Source: Brucella pseudogrignonensis (GTDB lineage: Bacteria > Pseudomonadota > Alphaproteobacteria > Rhizobiales > Rhizobiaceae). Taken from it: a DNA stretch of 64,000 bases. The translations under genes were made by a program, and so were the position numbers. Within the stretch, counting starts at the first letter, position 1. Every line of letters begins with the position of its first letter. Under the pieces are notes generated by a model. That model worked only from the letters and a program-made list of their open reading frames with translations, made no database searches and had not been told where the DNA came from. Below are positions 1-9,272 of the stretch, piece after piece. The stretch spans positions 1 through 64,000 of the forward strand of contig NZ_JAVLAT010000004.1 of NCBI RefSeq assembly GCF_032190615.1, given 5' to 3'.

Positions 1-1119
1 CCACGGTGTTCCATTTGGATGAACGCGAGCCGCAGTAATTTCTTTGTCGTTGGCGATAGGTTCGCGGCGAATTATGCGTTCCTTATTGAGGATAATCAAT
101 TCGTTCGCAGCAAATAGTGCCAGACCCTCAGCGCATAAAACGGCAGCATCAACCTTACGTCCCAATTCTTGTAGGGGGCGTGTTACGGCTCCATTTGACG
201 TCTCCCAGTGTACGGCAGGTGCCATACGGTCGATCCACACAAGTTCGCTGGTTCGCCAGTCCCATAAAGCGCATGCTCCAAAAAAGCCCCGGGGAGAACT
301 TTCCGGGCGTGTATCGGGAAGAGAAATTGTCGGTAGTCTTGCGCGATTAATTTCATAGCTGATTTTATCCGCAGCGCTTTTGACTTCCGGTCCAAGCAGT
401 TCTGTTCTGCGTGGTGTCATTCTGAAACTGGGACCGGCAACACTGATGGCAGCAATCGGCTGCCCTTCATCGTCCAAAATTGCCGCTCCAACACAGCGTC
501 GCAATGGAACGATTTCCTCATCGTCAATTGCAAACCCACGTGCACGGGATACCTCCAAGTCTGCAAGTAGATGCTGAAATGTTGTCAGCGTTTTTACTGT
601 CCGAGGCTCCAAAGTGTCACCAAGTAATGATCTCACTTTCTTTTCAGACATATAGGAAAGCATTGCTTTACCTTGAGAAGTACAATGCAAGGGTCTGTCG
701 AGCCCGACAGCCGCGGATGATCGGAGTGTGTGTCCTCCCTCAAAACGGCCGAGTATTCGGGCGCTGGCGTCTTGCAATACGGCAACATAGGTTGTTTCGC
801 CCGTCATATCGCGCAAACGCCGAATTTCTCCAGCAGCGACAGAAGCCAGCCCCGAGGAGGACCAGAGATTTTGAGCGAGCTCTACGAAGTGAAAACCAAG
901 TTCTATTGACTGGTTAGCTAAACCATAACGCAACAATCCTCTCTCCGTCAGCGCCTTAACTATCCGGTAGAAGGTCGCACGGGGCAGATTCGTTGCCTGC
1001 AGCAGTTCTGTCGCTGTGAGTGCTTTTTCGGAAGAGCCGACATAGTCAATCAAATCGCAGGCCTTCTGCAGCAAAGCAGTGCCACCAGTACGTCCACTCT
1101 TTTCATCAAAGTCGCGCAT
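1..1119 (-). CDS. IclR-family regulator fused to SMP-30/lactonase-like domain (partial)
   Basis: One open minus-strand frame runs from an ATG at 1119 off the left edge, so the C-terminus is missing. Residues 1-80 carry an IclR winged helix (ATELLQATNLPRATFYRIVK, then LTERGLL); residues about 90-255 form the IclR effector-binding domain (GETTYVAV, LDRPLHCTSQGKAML, AISVAGPSFRM). After about residue 285 a new domain begins with GACALWDWRTSELVWIDR, which resembles the opening of SMP-30/gluconolactonase/LRE proteins (G.LWD.R...L.WVD). It diverges from the enolase-superfamily gene, so it probably controls that operon. The SMP-30 part could be a ligand sensor or an active lactonase; this cannot be decided because it is cut. 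Confidence 0.85.
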   Translation of the reverse strand, partial: MRDFDEKSGRTGGTALLQKACDLIDYVGSSEKALTATELLQATNLPRATFYRIVKALTERGLLRYGLANQSIELGFHFVELAQNLWSSSGLASVAAGEIRRLRDMTGETTYVAVLQDASARILGRFEGGHTLRSSAAVGLDRPLHCTSQGKAMLSYMSEKKVRSLLGDTLEPRTVKTLTTFQHLLADLEVSRARGFAIDDEEIVPLRRCVGAAILDDEGQPIAAISVAGPSFRMTPRRTELLGPEVKSAADKISYEINRARLPTISLPDTRPESSPRGFFGACALWDWRTSELVWIDRMAPAVHWETSNGAVTRPLQELGRKVDAAVLCAEGLALFAANELIILNKERIIRREPIANDKEITAARVHPNGTPW

Positions 1120-1243
1120 CAAACACCTGAATACATCATCACTCCCATTATGTGAGACAGAACGCTGCTTGAATGCAAGTAAACAGTTCAATTTTTCAAT
1201 GGCGGGCCTTACAAAAGCGATAAGACGATATTGGGAGGAATTG
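1120..1243. promoter_or_regulatory. Divergent promoter region of the IclR and dehydratase genes
   Basis: This 124-base gap separates two divergent genes. It holds a short palindrome, CTTGAATGCAAG at 1168-1179, and TTGAA/TTCAA-like half-sites around 1186-1200, which would suit an IclR operator. GGAGG at 1234-1238 is the ribosome binding site of the plus-strand gene. The operator role is inference. Confidence 0.4.
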
Positions 1244-2359
1244 ATGAAAATCATATCAGCAGAGGTCATCCTCGTCGAAATACCCTTTGCGCTGCGCGGC
1301 TCGGGCGTAGGCATCATGCCGACCGCATGGAAGACCCTTGAATTTGCTTTGGTTCGATTGGAAGACGAGCTTGGCAATGTGGGATGGGGTGAAGGATTTG
1401 GATATTCTCTGATCGACGCGACCAAGTCCGTGATTGATCGCTTGATATTGCCATTGCTTGTTGGGGCAGAAATCGACGATATCCCGGCGTGGAACGCCAA
1501 GACGCAGCGGCAATTGCATATGTTCGGACGTTACGGCGTTACAATCTTTGCCATCTCCGGCGTCGACATCGCATTGTGGGATCTCGCGTCGAAACGTGCT
1601 GGAAAGCCGCTCTATCAGTTACTTGCTGGCGAGCGTCAGATCCGCCATGAAATTCCTTTTTATGCGAGCCTTGTTCGGTATGCGGAGCATGATCTGGTTG
1701 TCGACGCCTCGAAGCAGGTTAGGGATGCGGGTTTTAACCGCATCAAATTGCATGAGATTACGCTGCCTGCGATCACCGCATGCCGCAAAACGGTGGGAAA
1801 TCACACGGATATTTGTGTCGATGTTAATTGCGCATGGTCACACGAATTCATCGAAAACAATCATGCCGAATTGAAGGCGCTCGCTCTTACATGGCTTGAG
1901 GAGCCGATCTACCCACCCGAGGATTTTGCGGCCTTAGCTTCTCTTCGGGGCAGAGGGATTAACATCGCAGCTGGTGAAAATTGGTGCACAAGCTTCCAGA
2001 TCGAGCAGGCATTGAAAGCCGGCGCCGTCGATTATCTGCAGCCGAGCATGACCAAGGTTGGTGGCATTTCCGAATATCTCCGGATTGTAGATCTGGCAGA
2101 TGCCGCCAATACAACGCTAATGCCGCATTCTCCTTACTTCGGCCCCGGCTTTTACGCGTCGTTGCAGGTTGCGGCTGCCCGTCCATCGATCACCGCGCTT
2201 GAGTACAACTTTGTTCAACCGGACGCCTGGCTTGCGGACGTCGAGGGCATACGCAACGGCGATATGATCCGCGTCTCGGACAAACCCGGCATCGGTTTCG
2301 AGCCGGATCTGGATGTCATCAAGAAATACGGTCGCGTGCTAGGGAGTCGCAATCAATGA
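1244..2359 (+). CDS. Mandelate racemase/muconate lactonizing enzyme family protein (enolase superfamily)
   Basis: 371 aa, probably a sugar-acid dehydratase or racemase that abstracts the proton alpha to a carboxylate with bound Mg2+. The start is ATG 1244 because GGAGG lies seven bases upstream and the N-terminus MKIISAEVILVEIPF is typical of the family; earlier in-frame starts overlap the divergent promoter. Visible active-site elements are R166-x-K168 at the second strand (K168 would be the base), metal ligands D193, E219/E220 and E245, and H295 in LMPHS. Its stop overlaps the aldolase start in ATGA, so the two are translationally coupled. The dehydratase-aldolase pairing suggests a 2-keto-3-deoxy acid intermediate. 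The substrate cannot be read from the sequence. Confidence 0.88.
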   Translation: MKIISAEVILVEIPFALRGSGVGIMPTAWKTLEFALVRLEDELGNVGWGEGFGYSLIDATKSVIDRLILPLLVGAEIDDIPAWNAKTQRQLHMFGRYGVTIFAISGVDIALWDLASKRAGKPLYQLLAGERQIRHEIPFYASLVRYAEHDLVVDASKQVRDAGFNRIKLHEITLPAITACRKTVGNHTDICVDVNCAWSHEFIENNHAELKALALTWLEEPIYPPEDFAALASLRGRGINIAAGENWCTSFQIEQALKAGAVDYLQPSMTKVGGISEYLRIVDLADAANTTLMPHSPYFGPGFYASLQVAAARPSITALEYNFVQPDAWLADVEGIRNGDMIRVSDKPGIGFEPDLDVIKKYGRVLGSRNQ

Positions 2360-3192
2360 AGGCCAACAATATCAAAAAGGTCTGGTCGGAGGGTGGCTGT
2401 GTCCTCAACGGCTGGCTGTCAATCGCCAATGCCTTTTCGGCCGAAATCATGGCCGAACAAGGCTACGATAGCATAGGCATCGACCTGCAGCACGGCATCG
2501 TCGACTATCAGGCGGCGGTCTCTATGTTGCAAGCGATGCGAGCAAGCGGCATCGTCCCGCTTATTCGTGTTCCCTGGCTCGACCCTGCCCTGATCATGAA
2601 GGCGCTCGATGCGGGCGCTTACGGCGTTGTCTGCCCAATGATTAATTCGCGTGCCGAAGCTGAAGCGTTAGTTTCGTACGTTCGCTATCCCCCGAAAGGG
2701 GTTCGCAGTTTTGGACCTTCCCGCGCCGCTATTTCGGCAGGTGCCAACTATGGCCAGGAAGCCGACGACCAAGTGCTTTGCTTCGCAATGATTGAAACAG
2801 CGAACGCGATGCAAAATCTCGCCGAGATCGTTACGACACCGGGCCTCGACGGTATCTATATCGGTCCTGCCGATCTTACGATCGGTCTCACTGGCATGAA
2901 ATACCCAACCGGTTTTGATCGAGAAGAACCGGAACTGGTCGAGAACATCAAGCGGATTCTGAGCGCGGCGCATGGCGCCGGGATTAAGGCCGCACTTCAT
3001 TGCGGAACGCCAACCTATGCGGCCAAAGCAGCAGAATGGGGATTCGACATGGTCACCGTCTCGAATGACGTTAGGTTGCTGACGGGCGCAGCTGCCGCGA
3101 GTGTCAAAACGTTCCGTGATCTGAGGTGCGCATCAAAGCCTGACGGGACAACCGCGCCGACGAAGCAATTGGGCAACAAAAGCGCATACTGA
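2356..3192 (+). CDS. HpcH/HpaI family aldolase
   Basis: 278 aa class II pyruvate aldolase of the HpcH/HpaI (citrate lyase-like) TIM-barrel family. These enzymes split 2-keto-3-deoxy acids or 4-hydroxy-2-oxo acids to pyruvate plus an aldehyde. Family motifs seen are SIGIDLQHG near residue 37, LIRVPW near 71, CFAMIETANAM (metal-binding Glu) near 140 and YIGPADLTIGL (metal-binding Asp) near 170. It overlaps the preceding dehydratase by four bases and probably cleaves that enzyme's product. The C-terminal tail after about residue 255 is longer than usual and has no recognised feature. The exact substrate is not known. Confidence 0.88.
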   Translation: MKANNIKKVWSEGGCVLNGWLSIANAFSAEIMAEQGYDSIGIDLQHGIVDYQAAVSMLQAMRASGIVPLIRVPWLDPALIMKALDAGAYGVVCPMINSRAEAEALVSYVRYPPKGVRSFGPSRAAISAGANYGQEADDQVLCFAMIETANAMQNLAEIVTTPGLDGIYIGPADLTIGLTGMKYPTGFDREEPELVENIKRILSAAHGAGIKAALHCGTPTYAAKAAEWGFDMVTVSNDVRLLTGAAAASVKTFRDLRCASKPDGTTAPTKQLGNKSAY

Positions 3193-3209
3193 AACGGGTG
3201 GAAATCAAA

Positions 3210-3971
3210 ATGACATTAATTGTTTCGCCAGCACTGGTTGTCGGGAATGGCCCTGCGAGGATCATCGCGGTGACCGGGTGGATGGGCGATCACCGCTTGT
3301 TCGAACCGTTCTTGCCGCTCATCGACAAGGAGCGCTACAGCTTTGCGCTTCTCGATGCGCGCGGCTACGGCAGCCGGATACAGGAAGACGGCCCTTATAC
3401 CGTCGAGCAGATCGCGGAAGATGTCGTCTCCTGCGCCGATCAACTCGGCTGGGACCACTTTCACATGATTGGACACTCTATGGCCGGGATGTCGGCGCAA
3501 CGGCTGGCAATTGATATCCCGGAGAGACTTCTTTCGGCGGTCCTGCTTGCACCTGTGCCAGCTTCGGGTGCCAAAATCGACGACAAGCGACGGGACCTTT
3601 TGCTGGCGGCGGTTCGCGACCCTGACGCAAGAAAGAACCTTATTAAGGCCAACACCGGCGGCATCCGTTCCGATGACTGGCTCGAAAAGTTGCGCGACAC
3701 CAGCTTGGCAGGCACCCGTCCGGATGTGCTGGAAGCCTATATTAACTCGTGGACAGGCAAAGGATTTGCCGACGAAATCCAGAACGTAAACGTGCCAGTT
3801 CGTGTGATCATCGGCGAGAAGGATCCGGGTGCGGTGTCAGAGCGGCTGCGCGAAACAATCGGTTCCTGGTTCCCTGATTTCGAACTCCGCGTTCTGAGCG
3901 GCTGCGGCCACTACCCCATGTGGGAGGAGCCAGCTGTATTCTCGAAGGCACTGTTCGAGACCATAGCCTAA
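3210..3971 (+). CDS. Alpha/beta hydrolase
   Basis: 253 aa single-domain alpha/beta hydrolase. The catalytic triad is visible: nucleophile S90 in GHSMAGMS, an acid in GEKDPGA (about D205) and H in GCGHYPMWEEP (about H234). The start is ATG 3210 with GGTGGA just upstream; an in-frame GTG at 3198 is possible. It lies 17 bases after the aldolase gene and is likely part of the same operon. Members of this group hydrolyse lactones, enol-lactones or C-C bonds in catabolic pathways; a lactonase role would fit the lactonase-like sensor domain at the left edge, but this is inference. Confidence 0.85.
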   Translation: MTLIVSPALVVGNGPARIIAVTGWMGDHRLFEPFLPLIDKERYSFALLDARGYGSRIQEDGPYTVEQIAEDVVSCADQLGWDHFHMIGHSMAGMSAQRLAIDIPERLLSAVLLAPVPASGAKIDDKRRDLLLAAVRDPDARKNLIKANTGGIRSDDWLEKLRDTSLAGTRPDVLEAYINSWTGKGFADEIQNVNVPVRVIIGEKDPGAVSERLRETIGSWFPDFELRVLSGCGHYPMWEEPAVFSKALFETIA

Positions 3972-4019
3972 CCAGGTCGGGTTAAACGAGGGAACCATGC
4001 GCCAGCTCGGCACGATGCA

Positions 4020-4357
4020 ACATGGTGGCTGCCCGCAAGCTGGCGATATCGGTTAACGTCTCCGTTGATCCCGCTAGCGATCCGCTGCCAGATGAATTGG
4101 CGGAAGTGGAGCATATGGCCTAGGAGATCGGCTATCCGGTCATACTGAAGGCTTCCCGGGAGGGCGGTGGACGCGGTATGCGCGCTATTCACAAGATGGA
4201 GGACTTTGCCCGTGCGGTGACGCAAATCAAGCACTCGGCAAAGGCCGCCTTCGGCAAGGATGAAGTTTATCTCGAAAAGCTGGTCAATCGTGCGCCCCTG
4301 CGACCAGATCGATGCGAAGGACCTTTTGGTAACCTTCGATCTGGGAGGAGACAAATG
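4020..4357 (+). pseudogene. pyc: Pyruvate carboxylase remnant (internal deletion)
   Basis: From about 4024 the plus strand encodes VAARKLAISVNVSVDPASDP, then an in-frame TAG, then EIGYPVILKASREGGGRGMR and FGKDEVYLEKLVNRA. This is the ATP-grasp part of the biotin carboxylase domain of rhizobial-type pyruvate carboxylase. At about 4300 the homology jumps, in another frame, to CDQIDAKDLLVTF, which resembles the extreme C-terminus of the biotinyl domain (normally GDQIDAKDLL). So an internal deletion has fused the two ends of a gene that would be over 3 kb. It is a dead fragment with no function expected. It sits between the hydrolase and tautomerase genes. Confidence 0.75.
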
Positions 4358-4377
4358 ATCAACAGAAGGATCTCATC

Positions 4378-4767
4378 ATGCCTCTCATGAAATTCCATAT
4401 TTATGTCGGCTGGCCAAAGGAAGAAATCACGAAGCTCTTAGACGTAGCGCATGAGGCCATGGTACGTTCGTTTAATGTGCCGCTGCGCGATCGCTATCAG
4501 ATACTCAACACCTATTCGTCTGAGACGATGATCGTCCAGGATACTGGTCTCGAAATTCCCAGAACTGACCGGTTCGTCCTGGTCGAGGTAGTGTCGCGAG
4601 CCAGAACAACGGAGCAGAAGCAGACATTCTATTCCAACTTGTGTAAGGACTTGCTCGAAAAGTGTGGCATTTCATCTACGGACGTCATGATTTCCGTGGT
4701 GGAGAATTCCGATGCGGACTGGTCGTTTGGTCACGGACGCGCGCAGTTTCTGACCAATGAACTATAG
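4378..4767 (+). CDS. Tautomerase family protein (MSAD-like)
   Basis: 129 aa, longer than the 60-75 aa 4-oxalocrotonate tautomerases and matching the Tautomerase_2 / malonate semialdehyde decarboxylase-like group. After Met removal the N-terminus is Pro (MPLMKFHIYVG), the catalytic base of the superfamily. The C-terminal segment DWSFGHGRAQFLTNEL is a strong family signature, as is FNVPLRDRYQI near residue 38. It follows the dead pyc fragment, so it may be expressed alone or with the upstream operon. Likely role: isomerising or decarboxylating a keto/enol intermediate of the neighbouring pathway. The reaction is not defined by sequence. Confidence 0.88.
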   Translation: MPLMKFHIYVGWPKEEITKLLDVAHEAMVRSFNVPLRDRYQILNTYSSETMIVQDTGLEIPRTDRFVLVEVVSRARTTEQKQTFYSNLCKDLLEKCGISSTDVMISVVENSDADWSFGHGRAQFLTNEL

Positions 4768-5366
4768 TCAGGCTTCCCCCGCCTCGGAGGATGAAGACAA
4801 ATCTTCCGCCAACTCGATCCGGCGCTCGACGCGCAAGGATTGCTCTGGTTTGTTGGCGACAGCTGAAGCCGATTGGAACTACAATCAGAAATTGGCAGCC
4901 TCATCGGTCGAGTCACCATAAGGATCCCGGGCAAACGATCGATTGATGCACCTCCGACTCAACAATTGCGGCCAATCCCATTGAAATGCCAGTTTGAGGA
5001 AGGGGTAGTGGCATGATGGCAAATGAACACGAAATCCTGCGGGCGGTAGTTTAGGGATCACCTCCACGGCGAAGCCACAGGCCGACATAGATCAGATGAG
5101 CGCCGTGGTGCTAAAGGAGGTTGTCTGTCCACGTTCTGCGAAGACCGGTGGAGCCGATATTTTCAAGTCGTTGGAGAACCCCGCGATTGAACATAGCGGA
5201 TTTTTTCGCTACCCTCAGCATCGGTTCTGCAGCGTTCAGTATGCTCGATTCAAAGGCACAAGAGGTGCACCACACCGAGTGCTAGTTCTTTTCGTTCAGC
5301 CTTCGGCGTCTTTGTCGTTTAAAGCGAGCCGGATCTACACGAGCAAGTGTTCCCGCGCCGAGCGCT
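4768..5366. other. Gene-free degenerate stretch
   Basis: About 600 bases without a convincing gene on either strand: short open frames only, none with a recognisable motif plus ribosome binding site. It lies between the tautomerase gene and an oxidoreductase remnant and probably represents decayed DNA. Confidence 0.5.
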
Positions 5367-5601
5367 TCAAGAGCCATTGGCATGTGTCGCACTCGGCAGG
5401 GCAGTAATGACGACATCGATATCAGACGCGAGCGCCAAAGCTAGGTTCACGGTCCACTGTTGATAATCAAACTTCTGCGCAAATTTCGCAGTGTGGTCGG
5501 GTTCGTGCCCGACCAACGTCTGGACGGCGCTCTCCTCAGCCTTCAGGCTGTCGAAGTGCCACACGCCCATCATGGCCGTGTTCAACCATGCAAACCTTCA
5601 T
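5367..5601 (-). pseudogene. Gfo/Idh/MocA-type oxidoreductase remnant
   Basis: On the minus strand an ATG at 5601, preceded by GGAGGGGGC, begins MKVCMV. The frame then shifts near 5585 to GMMGVWHFDSLK-like sequence that continues as VQTLVGHEPDHTAKFAQKF and DIDVVITALPSATHA. This is the N-terminal Rossmann half of a Gfo/Idh/MocA NAD(P)-dependent oxidoreductase, ending at about residue 75 of a normal length near 350. There is thus one frameshift and loss of the C-terminal three quarters. The upstream palindromes at 5621-5640 show that its promoter is still recognisable. Confidence 0.6.
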
Positions 5602-5620
5602 GCCCCCTCCCCATACTTAG

Positions 5621-5640
5621 CAATACCTCACAATATATTG
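5621..5640. promoter_or_regulatory. Putative GntR-type operator upstream of the oxidoreductase remnant
   Basis: CAATAC, four bases, then the perfect palindrome CAATATATTG at 5631-5640. The half-sites match those before the two transport operons and the second GntR gene. Function is inferred from the recurrence. Confidence 0.45.
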
Positions 5641-5693
5641 GAGGTTGAGTTGGGCGCCGTTGCTTTTTTTAACACCCGGCGCAACACATGGCT

Positions 5694-7514
5694 TCAGTTG
5701 ACAGTCACGAGATGATCTTGACCGGCACTTCGATATTGACGCTTCGGTGGAGAATAATTCGGCGGACGAATCGGATTTTTGAGTTCGTCCGTCGAAAGAT
5801 CACGCCTTCGCGGTCGTCGGTCGGGATCAGGGACGGGAGCTGCGGACATCAATGTCTTTGTATATTCATGTTGAGGATTTTCGAAGACGGCCTGCCTTGT
5901 CCCAATCTCCATGATTTCGCCTAGACGCATGACGGCGACCCGGTGACTCATTCGTTCAACGACGGCCATATCGTGGGATATGAACAGAAACGCCAGATTG
6001 TAATTCTGTTGCAGTTCGAGCAGCAGATTGCAGACCTGCGCCTTGATCGACACGTCAAGTGCAGAAACACACTCGTCCGCCACGATCAGCTTGGGGTCGA
6101 CCATCAGAGCTCGCGCGATTGATATGCGTTGCCGCTGGCCGCCGGAGAACTCATGGGGAAAGCGTCGGAGCATGTCGGGAGAAAGTCCGACGCGTTCCAT
6201 CAGCATTGCCGCTTTTTCCCGGGCCTGGTTCTTTGTTCCTAAAGCATGCTCAAGGAACGGTTCACACACAGCCGTTTCAATTCTAAGCCGCGGGTTAAAG
6301 GAGGCGAACGGATCCTGGAATATCATCTGTGCGCTTCGGCGCATTGCCCGTGTGTTCTCCTTGTCGAGATCGAGGACATCATACCCGTCAAGGGTAACTT
6401 TACCCGCACTTGGCTCAATCATACGAAGAATAGAGCGTCCCGTAGTCGATTTCCCACACCCGGACTCCCCGACAAGCGAGAGTGTTTCCCCTTCGCGAAT
6501 GTCGAAGCTGACGTCTTGAACTGCATGCACTATCCCGGAAATTCGGTTGAAAAATCCCGACCGGACCGCGAATCTGGTTACCAGATCATTCACTTCCAAA
6601 ACCTTGGTTGGCCGAGGAGTATGATGGTAGGGCGCCACAATATCAGCTGCTTCTGAATGAAGTAGCGGGAAGTGGGCCGGCGTAGGCTTGCCCGTCATCG
6701 CCCCCAGTCGGGGAACGGCCGATAAAAGCGCTTTTGAATAGGGATGTCGTGGCCTGGAAAACAGATCGGACGAAGAACCTTCCTCGACGATCTGACCTTT
6801 ATACATCACGAGCGTCTTGTCGGCGATTTCCGCCACTACACCCATGTCGTGGGTGATGAATAGAATTGAGGTCCCGTTCTCTTCCTGAAGCATCCGCATC
6901 AGGTCGAGGATCTGACCCTGGATGGTAACGTCGAGCGCGGTGGTTGGCTCATCGGCAATCAGTAGCCTCGGTTTGGCAGCGAGCGCCATGGCAATCATAA
7001 CACGCTGGCGCATCCCGCCCGAAAACTGATGTGGAAATTCGTCGTAGCGATTCACTGCGTTGGCGATGCGAACCTTTTCCAGCAACCGGATCGCCTCTTC
7101 TTTCGCTGCCGACGGTGACATGTCGCCATGACACAACATCGCCTCTGAAATCTGGTGGCCGATTGAGAAAATCGGATTAAGGCTCGTCATCGGCTCCTGG
7201 AAAATCATTGCCAGCTTTTGACCGCGGGTCTGGCGCATGTCTTCCTCTCCAAGCGAGAGAAGCTCCTTCCCCTCCAATTTGACGGATCCCACCGTTTTGG
7301 ATTTTGCCGCATCAAGCAATCGCATAATCGACAGAGAGGTGACGCTCTTGCCTGACCCAGACTCGCCCACGATTGCGACCGTTTTGCCTTGTGGGACATC
7401 GAAACTGATGTCCTTGACGACGGGACTCCATGCCTCGTTGATCAAAAATGACGTTCGAAGATTTTTTACGGCCAGAACAGGTGGATTGTCGGCGTCGTGG
7501 ATTAGACAGTTCAT
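5694..7514 (-). CDS. Dipeptide/oligopeptide ABC transporter, fused double ATP-binding protein
   Basis: 606 aa with two complete ABC cassettes, as in YejF/GsiA-type proteins that replace separate DppD and DppF subunits. First cassette: Walker A GESGSGKS at residues 50-57, signature FSGGMRQR, Walker [13 protein letters not shown]. Second cassette: Walker A GESGCGKS, signature FSGGQRQR, Walker [13 protein letters not shown], where Cys replaces the usual Pro after the catalytic Glu. An oligopeptide/dipeptide C-terminal extension follows each. ATG 7514 was chosen because upstream codons run into the divergent promoter. It energises the permeases and binding protein encoded on the other strand from 7644. 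Confidence 0.92.
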   Translation of the reverse strand: MNCLIHDADNPPVLAVKNLRTSFLINEAWSPVVKDISFDVPQGKTVAIVGESGSGKSVTSLSIMRLLDAAKSKTVGSVKLEGKELLSLGEEDMRQTRGQKLAMIFQEPMTSLNPIFSIGHQISEAMLCHGDMSPSAAKEEAIRLLEKVRIANAVNRYDEFPHQFSGGMRQRVMIAMALAAKPRLLIADEPTTALDVTIQGQILDLMRMLQEENGTSILFITHDMGVVAEIADKTLVMYKGQIVEEGSSSDLFSRPRHPYSKALLSAVPRLGAMTGKPTPAHFPLLHSEAADIVAPYHHTPRPTKVLEVNDLVTRFAVRSGFFNRISGIVHAVQDVSFDIREGETLSLVGESGCGKSTTGRSILRMIEPSAGKVTLDGYDVLDLDKENTRAMRRSAQMIFQDPFASFNPRLRIETAVCEPFLEHALGTKNQAREKAAMLMERVGLSPDMLRRFPHEFSGGQRQRISIARALMVDPKLIVADECVSALDVSIKAQVCNLLLELQQNYNLAFLFISHDMAVVERMSHRVAVMRLGEIMEIGTRQAVFENPQHEYTKTLMSAAPVPDPDRRPRRRDLSTDELKNPIRPPNYSPPKRQYRSAGQDHLVTVN

Positions 7515-7562
7515 TTCTGAGTTCCCATCATTTGTTTCTCCCAGTTCACCCCAAAAATGCCG

Positions 7563-7592
7563 GTATTGCAATACGCCGATATATTGATATCG
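7563..7592. promoter_or_regulatory. Putative GntR operator between the divergent transporter genes
   Basis: Perfect palindrome GTATTGCAATAC at 7563-7574 followed two bases later by CGATATATTGATATCG (7577-7592, arms CGATAT/ATATCG). The same 12-mer and the same CGATATATTG recur before the ribose-type transporter at 16671-16694. Located between the ATPase and binding-protein starts, so it could control both. Binding is inferred. Confidence 0.55.
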
Positions 7593-7643
7593 TAAAAACT
7601 GAGCTTGATAGGTAAACAAGCTCGCAAACTAGGGGAACCAACA

Positions 7644-9239
7644 ATGAAGAGACGTGATGTTCTTAAAGGTATCGGCGGCGTGCTTTCACTCGCTGCAACC
7701 GGTGTTTCGCTTCCTGCAATCTCGCGCGCTCAGGGCACCAACGTCCTGAAATTCGTCCCACAGGCGGATTTGGCTGTCATCGACCCGATCATGTCAGCCG
7801 CTTTCGTGACCAGAAACCATGCCGCCATGGTTTTCGACAGCCTGTGGGGCGTCGACAGCAACTTTAATCCCAAACCTCAGATGGCCGCCGGCCACGTTAT
7901 TGAGAACGACGACAAAACCTGGCGTGTTACGCTGCGCGACAGTCTCAAGTTTCATGACGATACACCGGTCCTCGCCCGCGATGCGGTGGCGAGCGTCAAG
8001 CGGTGGATGGCAAGGGATTCCTGGGGCAAGGATGTCGCCGTTTTGGTCGACGAAATTTCCGCTACTTCCGATAAGGAACTTGTGTTCAAACTCAAGCGAC
8101 CCTATCGATTGCTTGCTGATGCGCTCGGAAAACCGGGGGGCAGCATGCCTGCGATCATGCCAGAGCGTCTGGCAGAGACCGATCCCGCAAAGGCGGTCGC
8201 CGAAATTGTCGGAAGCGGCCCGTTCAAATATCTCATGTCCGAGCGCGTCGCAGGATCGCGCAACGTCTACGAGAAATTTGCCGGCTATGTGCCGCGTCAG
8301 GAACAGGCTGACTTCACCTCAGGCGGCAAGGTTGCACATTTCGATCGCGTCGAATGGATTACGATGCCTGACGCTGCAACTGCTGCAGCTGCCCTTCAGA
8401 ATGGCGAAGTCGACTGGTGGGAACAGCCGACGGCGGACCTTCTGCCGATATTCAAGGATAACACCGATTTCGTCACCGAGGTCGTCGATCCCGGCGGTCT
8501 CCTCATGATGATCCGCATGAATCATCTTCAGCCTCCATTCAACAACCCTGCTATTCGGCGCGCCATACTGGGCGCTATTAAACAGAGCGACTACCTTATT
8601 GCAGCCATGGGGGTTGATCCCACCATGTGGATTGACAATGTCGGCTTCTTCCAGCCCCAGTCAAACCTTGCCAGTAATGTCAATCTCGACGTTTTTGCAG
8701 GCGATCGAAATTTTGAGAAGAGCAAGGCCGATCTGGCAGCCGCTGGCTACAACGGTGAAAGGGTCGTCCTGCTTGTACCGACAGATTTCCCGGTTCTGAA
8801 TGCCATGAGCGAAGTCGCCGCCGATATGCTGCGCAAAATCGGCATGAACGTCGACTTCCAAGCCATGGATTGGGGCACCCAGGTGCAGCGCCTTAATTCC
8901 AAAGAACCGGTAGAGAACGGGGGCTGGTCGCTCTGGTGCAACTACGCTTCTGGTGCTGCAGCGATGACACCTGCGGCGCATACCTATCTACGTGCGACAG
9001 GCGATGGATCGATCTGGGGTTGGCCAGGATCAACGAAAATCGAAGATCTGCGCAGTAAATGGATTGATTCTCCCGATCTCGCGCAGCAGCAGGAGATTTG
9101 TCGCCAACTGCAGAAAGCGGCTTTCGAGGATCTCCCCTACATTCCTCTTGGCATTGGTCTGCAGTCGACGACTTACTCGAAAACCCTGCAGAACATGCTC
9201 AAGGGCTTTCCGATCTTTTACAATGTTCGCCGGGCGTGA
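7644..9239 (+). CDS. ABC transporter substrate-binding protein, family 5 (peptide/nickel type)
   Basis: 531 aa periplasmic solute receptor of the DppA/OppA class. The start is ATG 7644 with AGGGGAA nine bases upstream. The N-terminus MKRRDVLKGIGGVLSLAATG is a Tat-type signal with a twin-arginine, ending near SRAQG, so export is probably folded and via Tat. The body has family features: the opening ...ADLAVIDPIMS, WRVTLRDSLKFHDDTPVLARD (typical of SBP_bac_5) and MNHLQPPFNNPAIRRA. It is followed by two permease genes and opposed by the double ATPase, giving a complete importer. Ligands of this class range from peptides to sugars and amides; none can be assigned here. Confidence 0.92.
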   Translation: MKRRDVLKGIGGVLSLAATGVSLPAISRAQGTNVLKFVPQADLAVIDPIMSAAFVTRNHAAMVFDSLWGVDSNFNPKPQMAAGHVIENDDKTWRVTLRDSLKFHDDTPVLARDAVASVKRWMARDSWGKDVAVLVDEISATSDKELVFKLKRPYRLLADALGKPGGSMPAIMPERLAETDPAKAVAEIVGSGPFKYLMSERVAGSRNVYEKFAGYVPRQEQADFTSGGKVAHFDRVEWITMPDAATAAAALQNGEVDWWEQPTADLLPIFKDNTDFVTEVVDPGGLLMMIRMNHLQPPFNNPAIRRAILGAIKQSDYLIAAMGVDPTMWIDNVGFFQPQSNLASNVNLDVFAGDRNFEKSKADLAAAGYNGERVVLLVPTDFPVLNAMSEVAADMLRKIGMNVDFQAMDWGTQVQRLNSKEPVENGGWSLWCNYASGAAAMTPAAHTYLRATGDGSIWGWPGSTKIEDLRSKWIDSPDLAQQQEICRQLQKAAFEDLPYIPLGIGLQSTTYSKTLQNMLKGFPIFYNVRRA

Positions 9240-9272
9240 GCTCTATTTCCATCAATAAAAGCGGAGAGAGCC

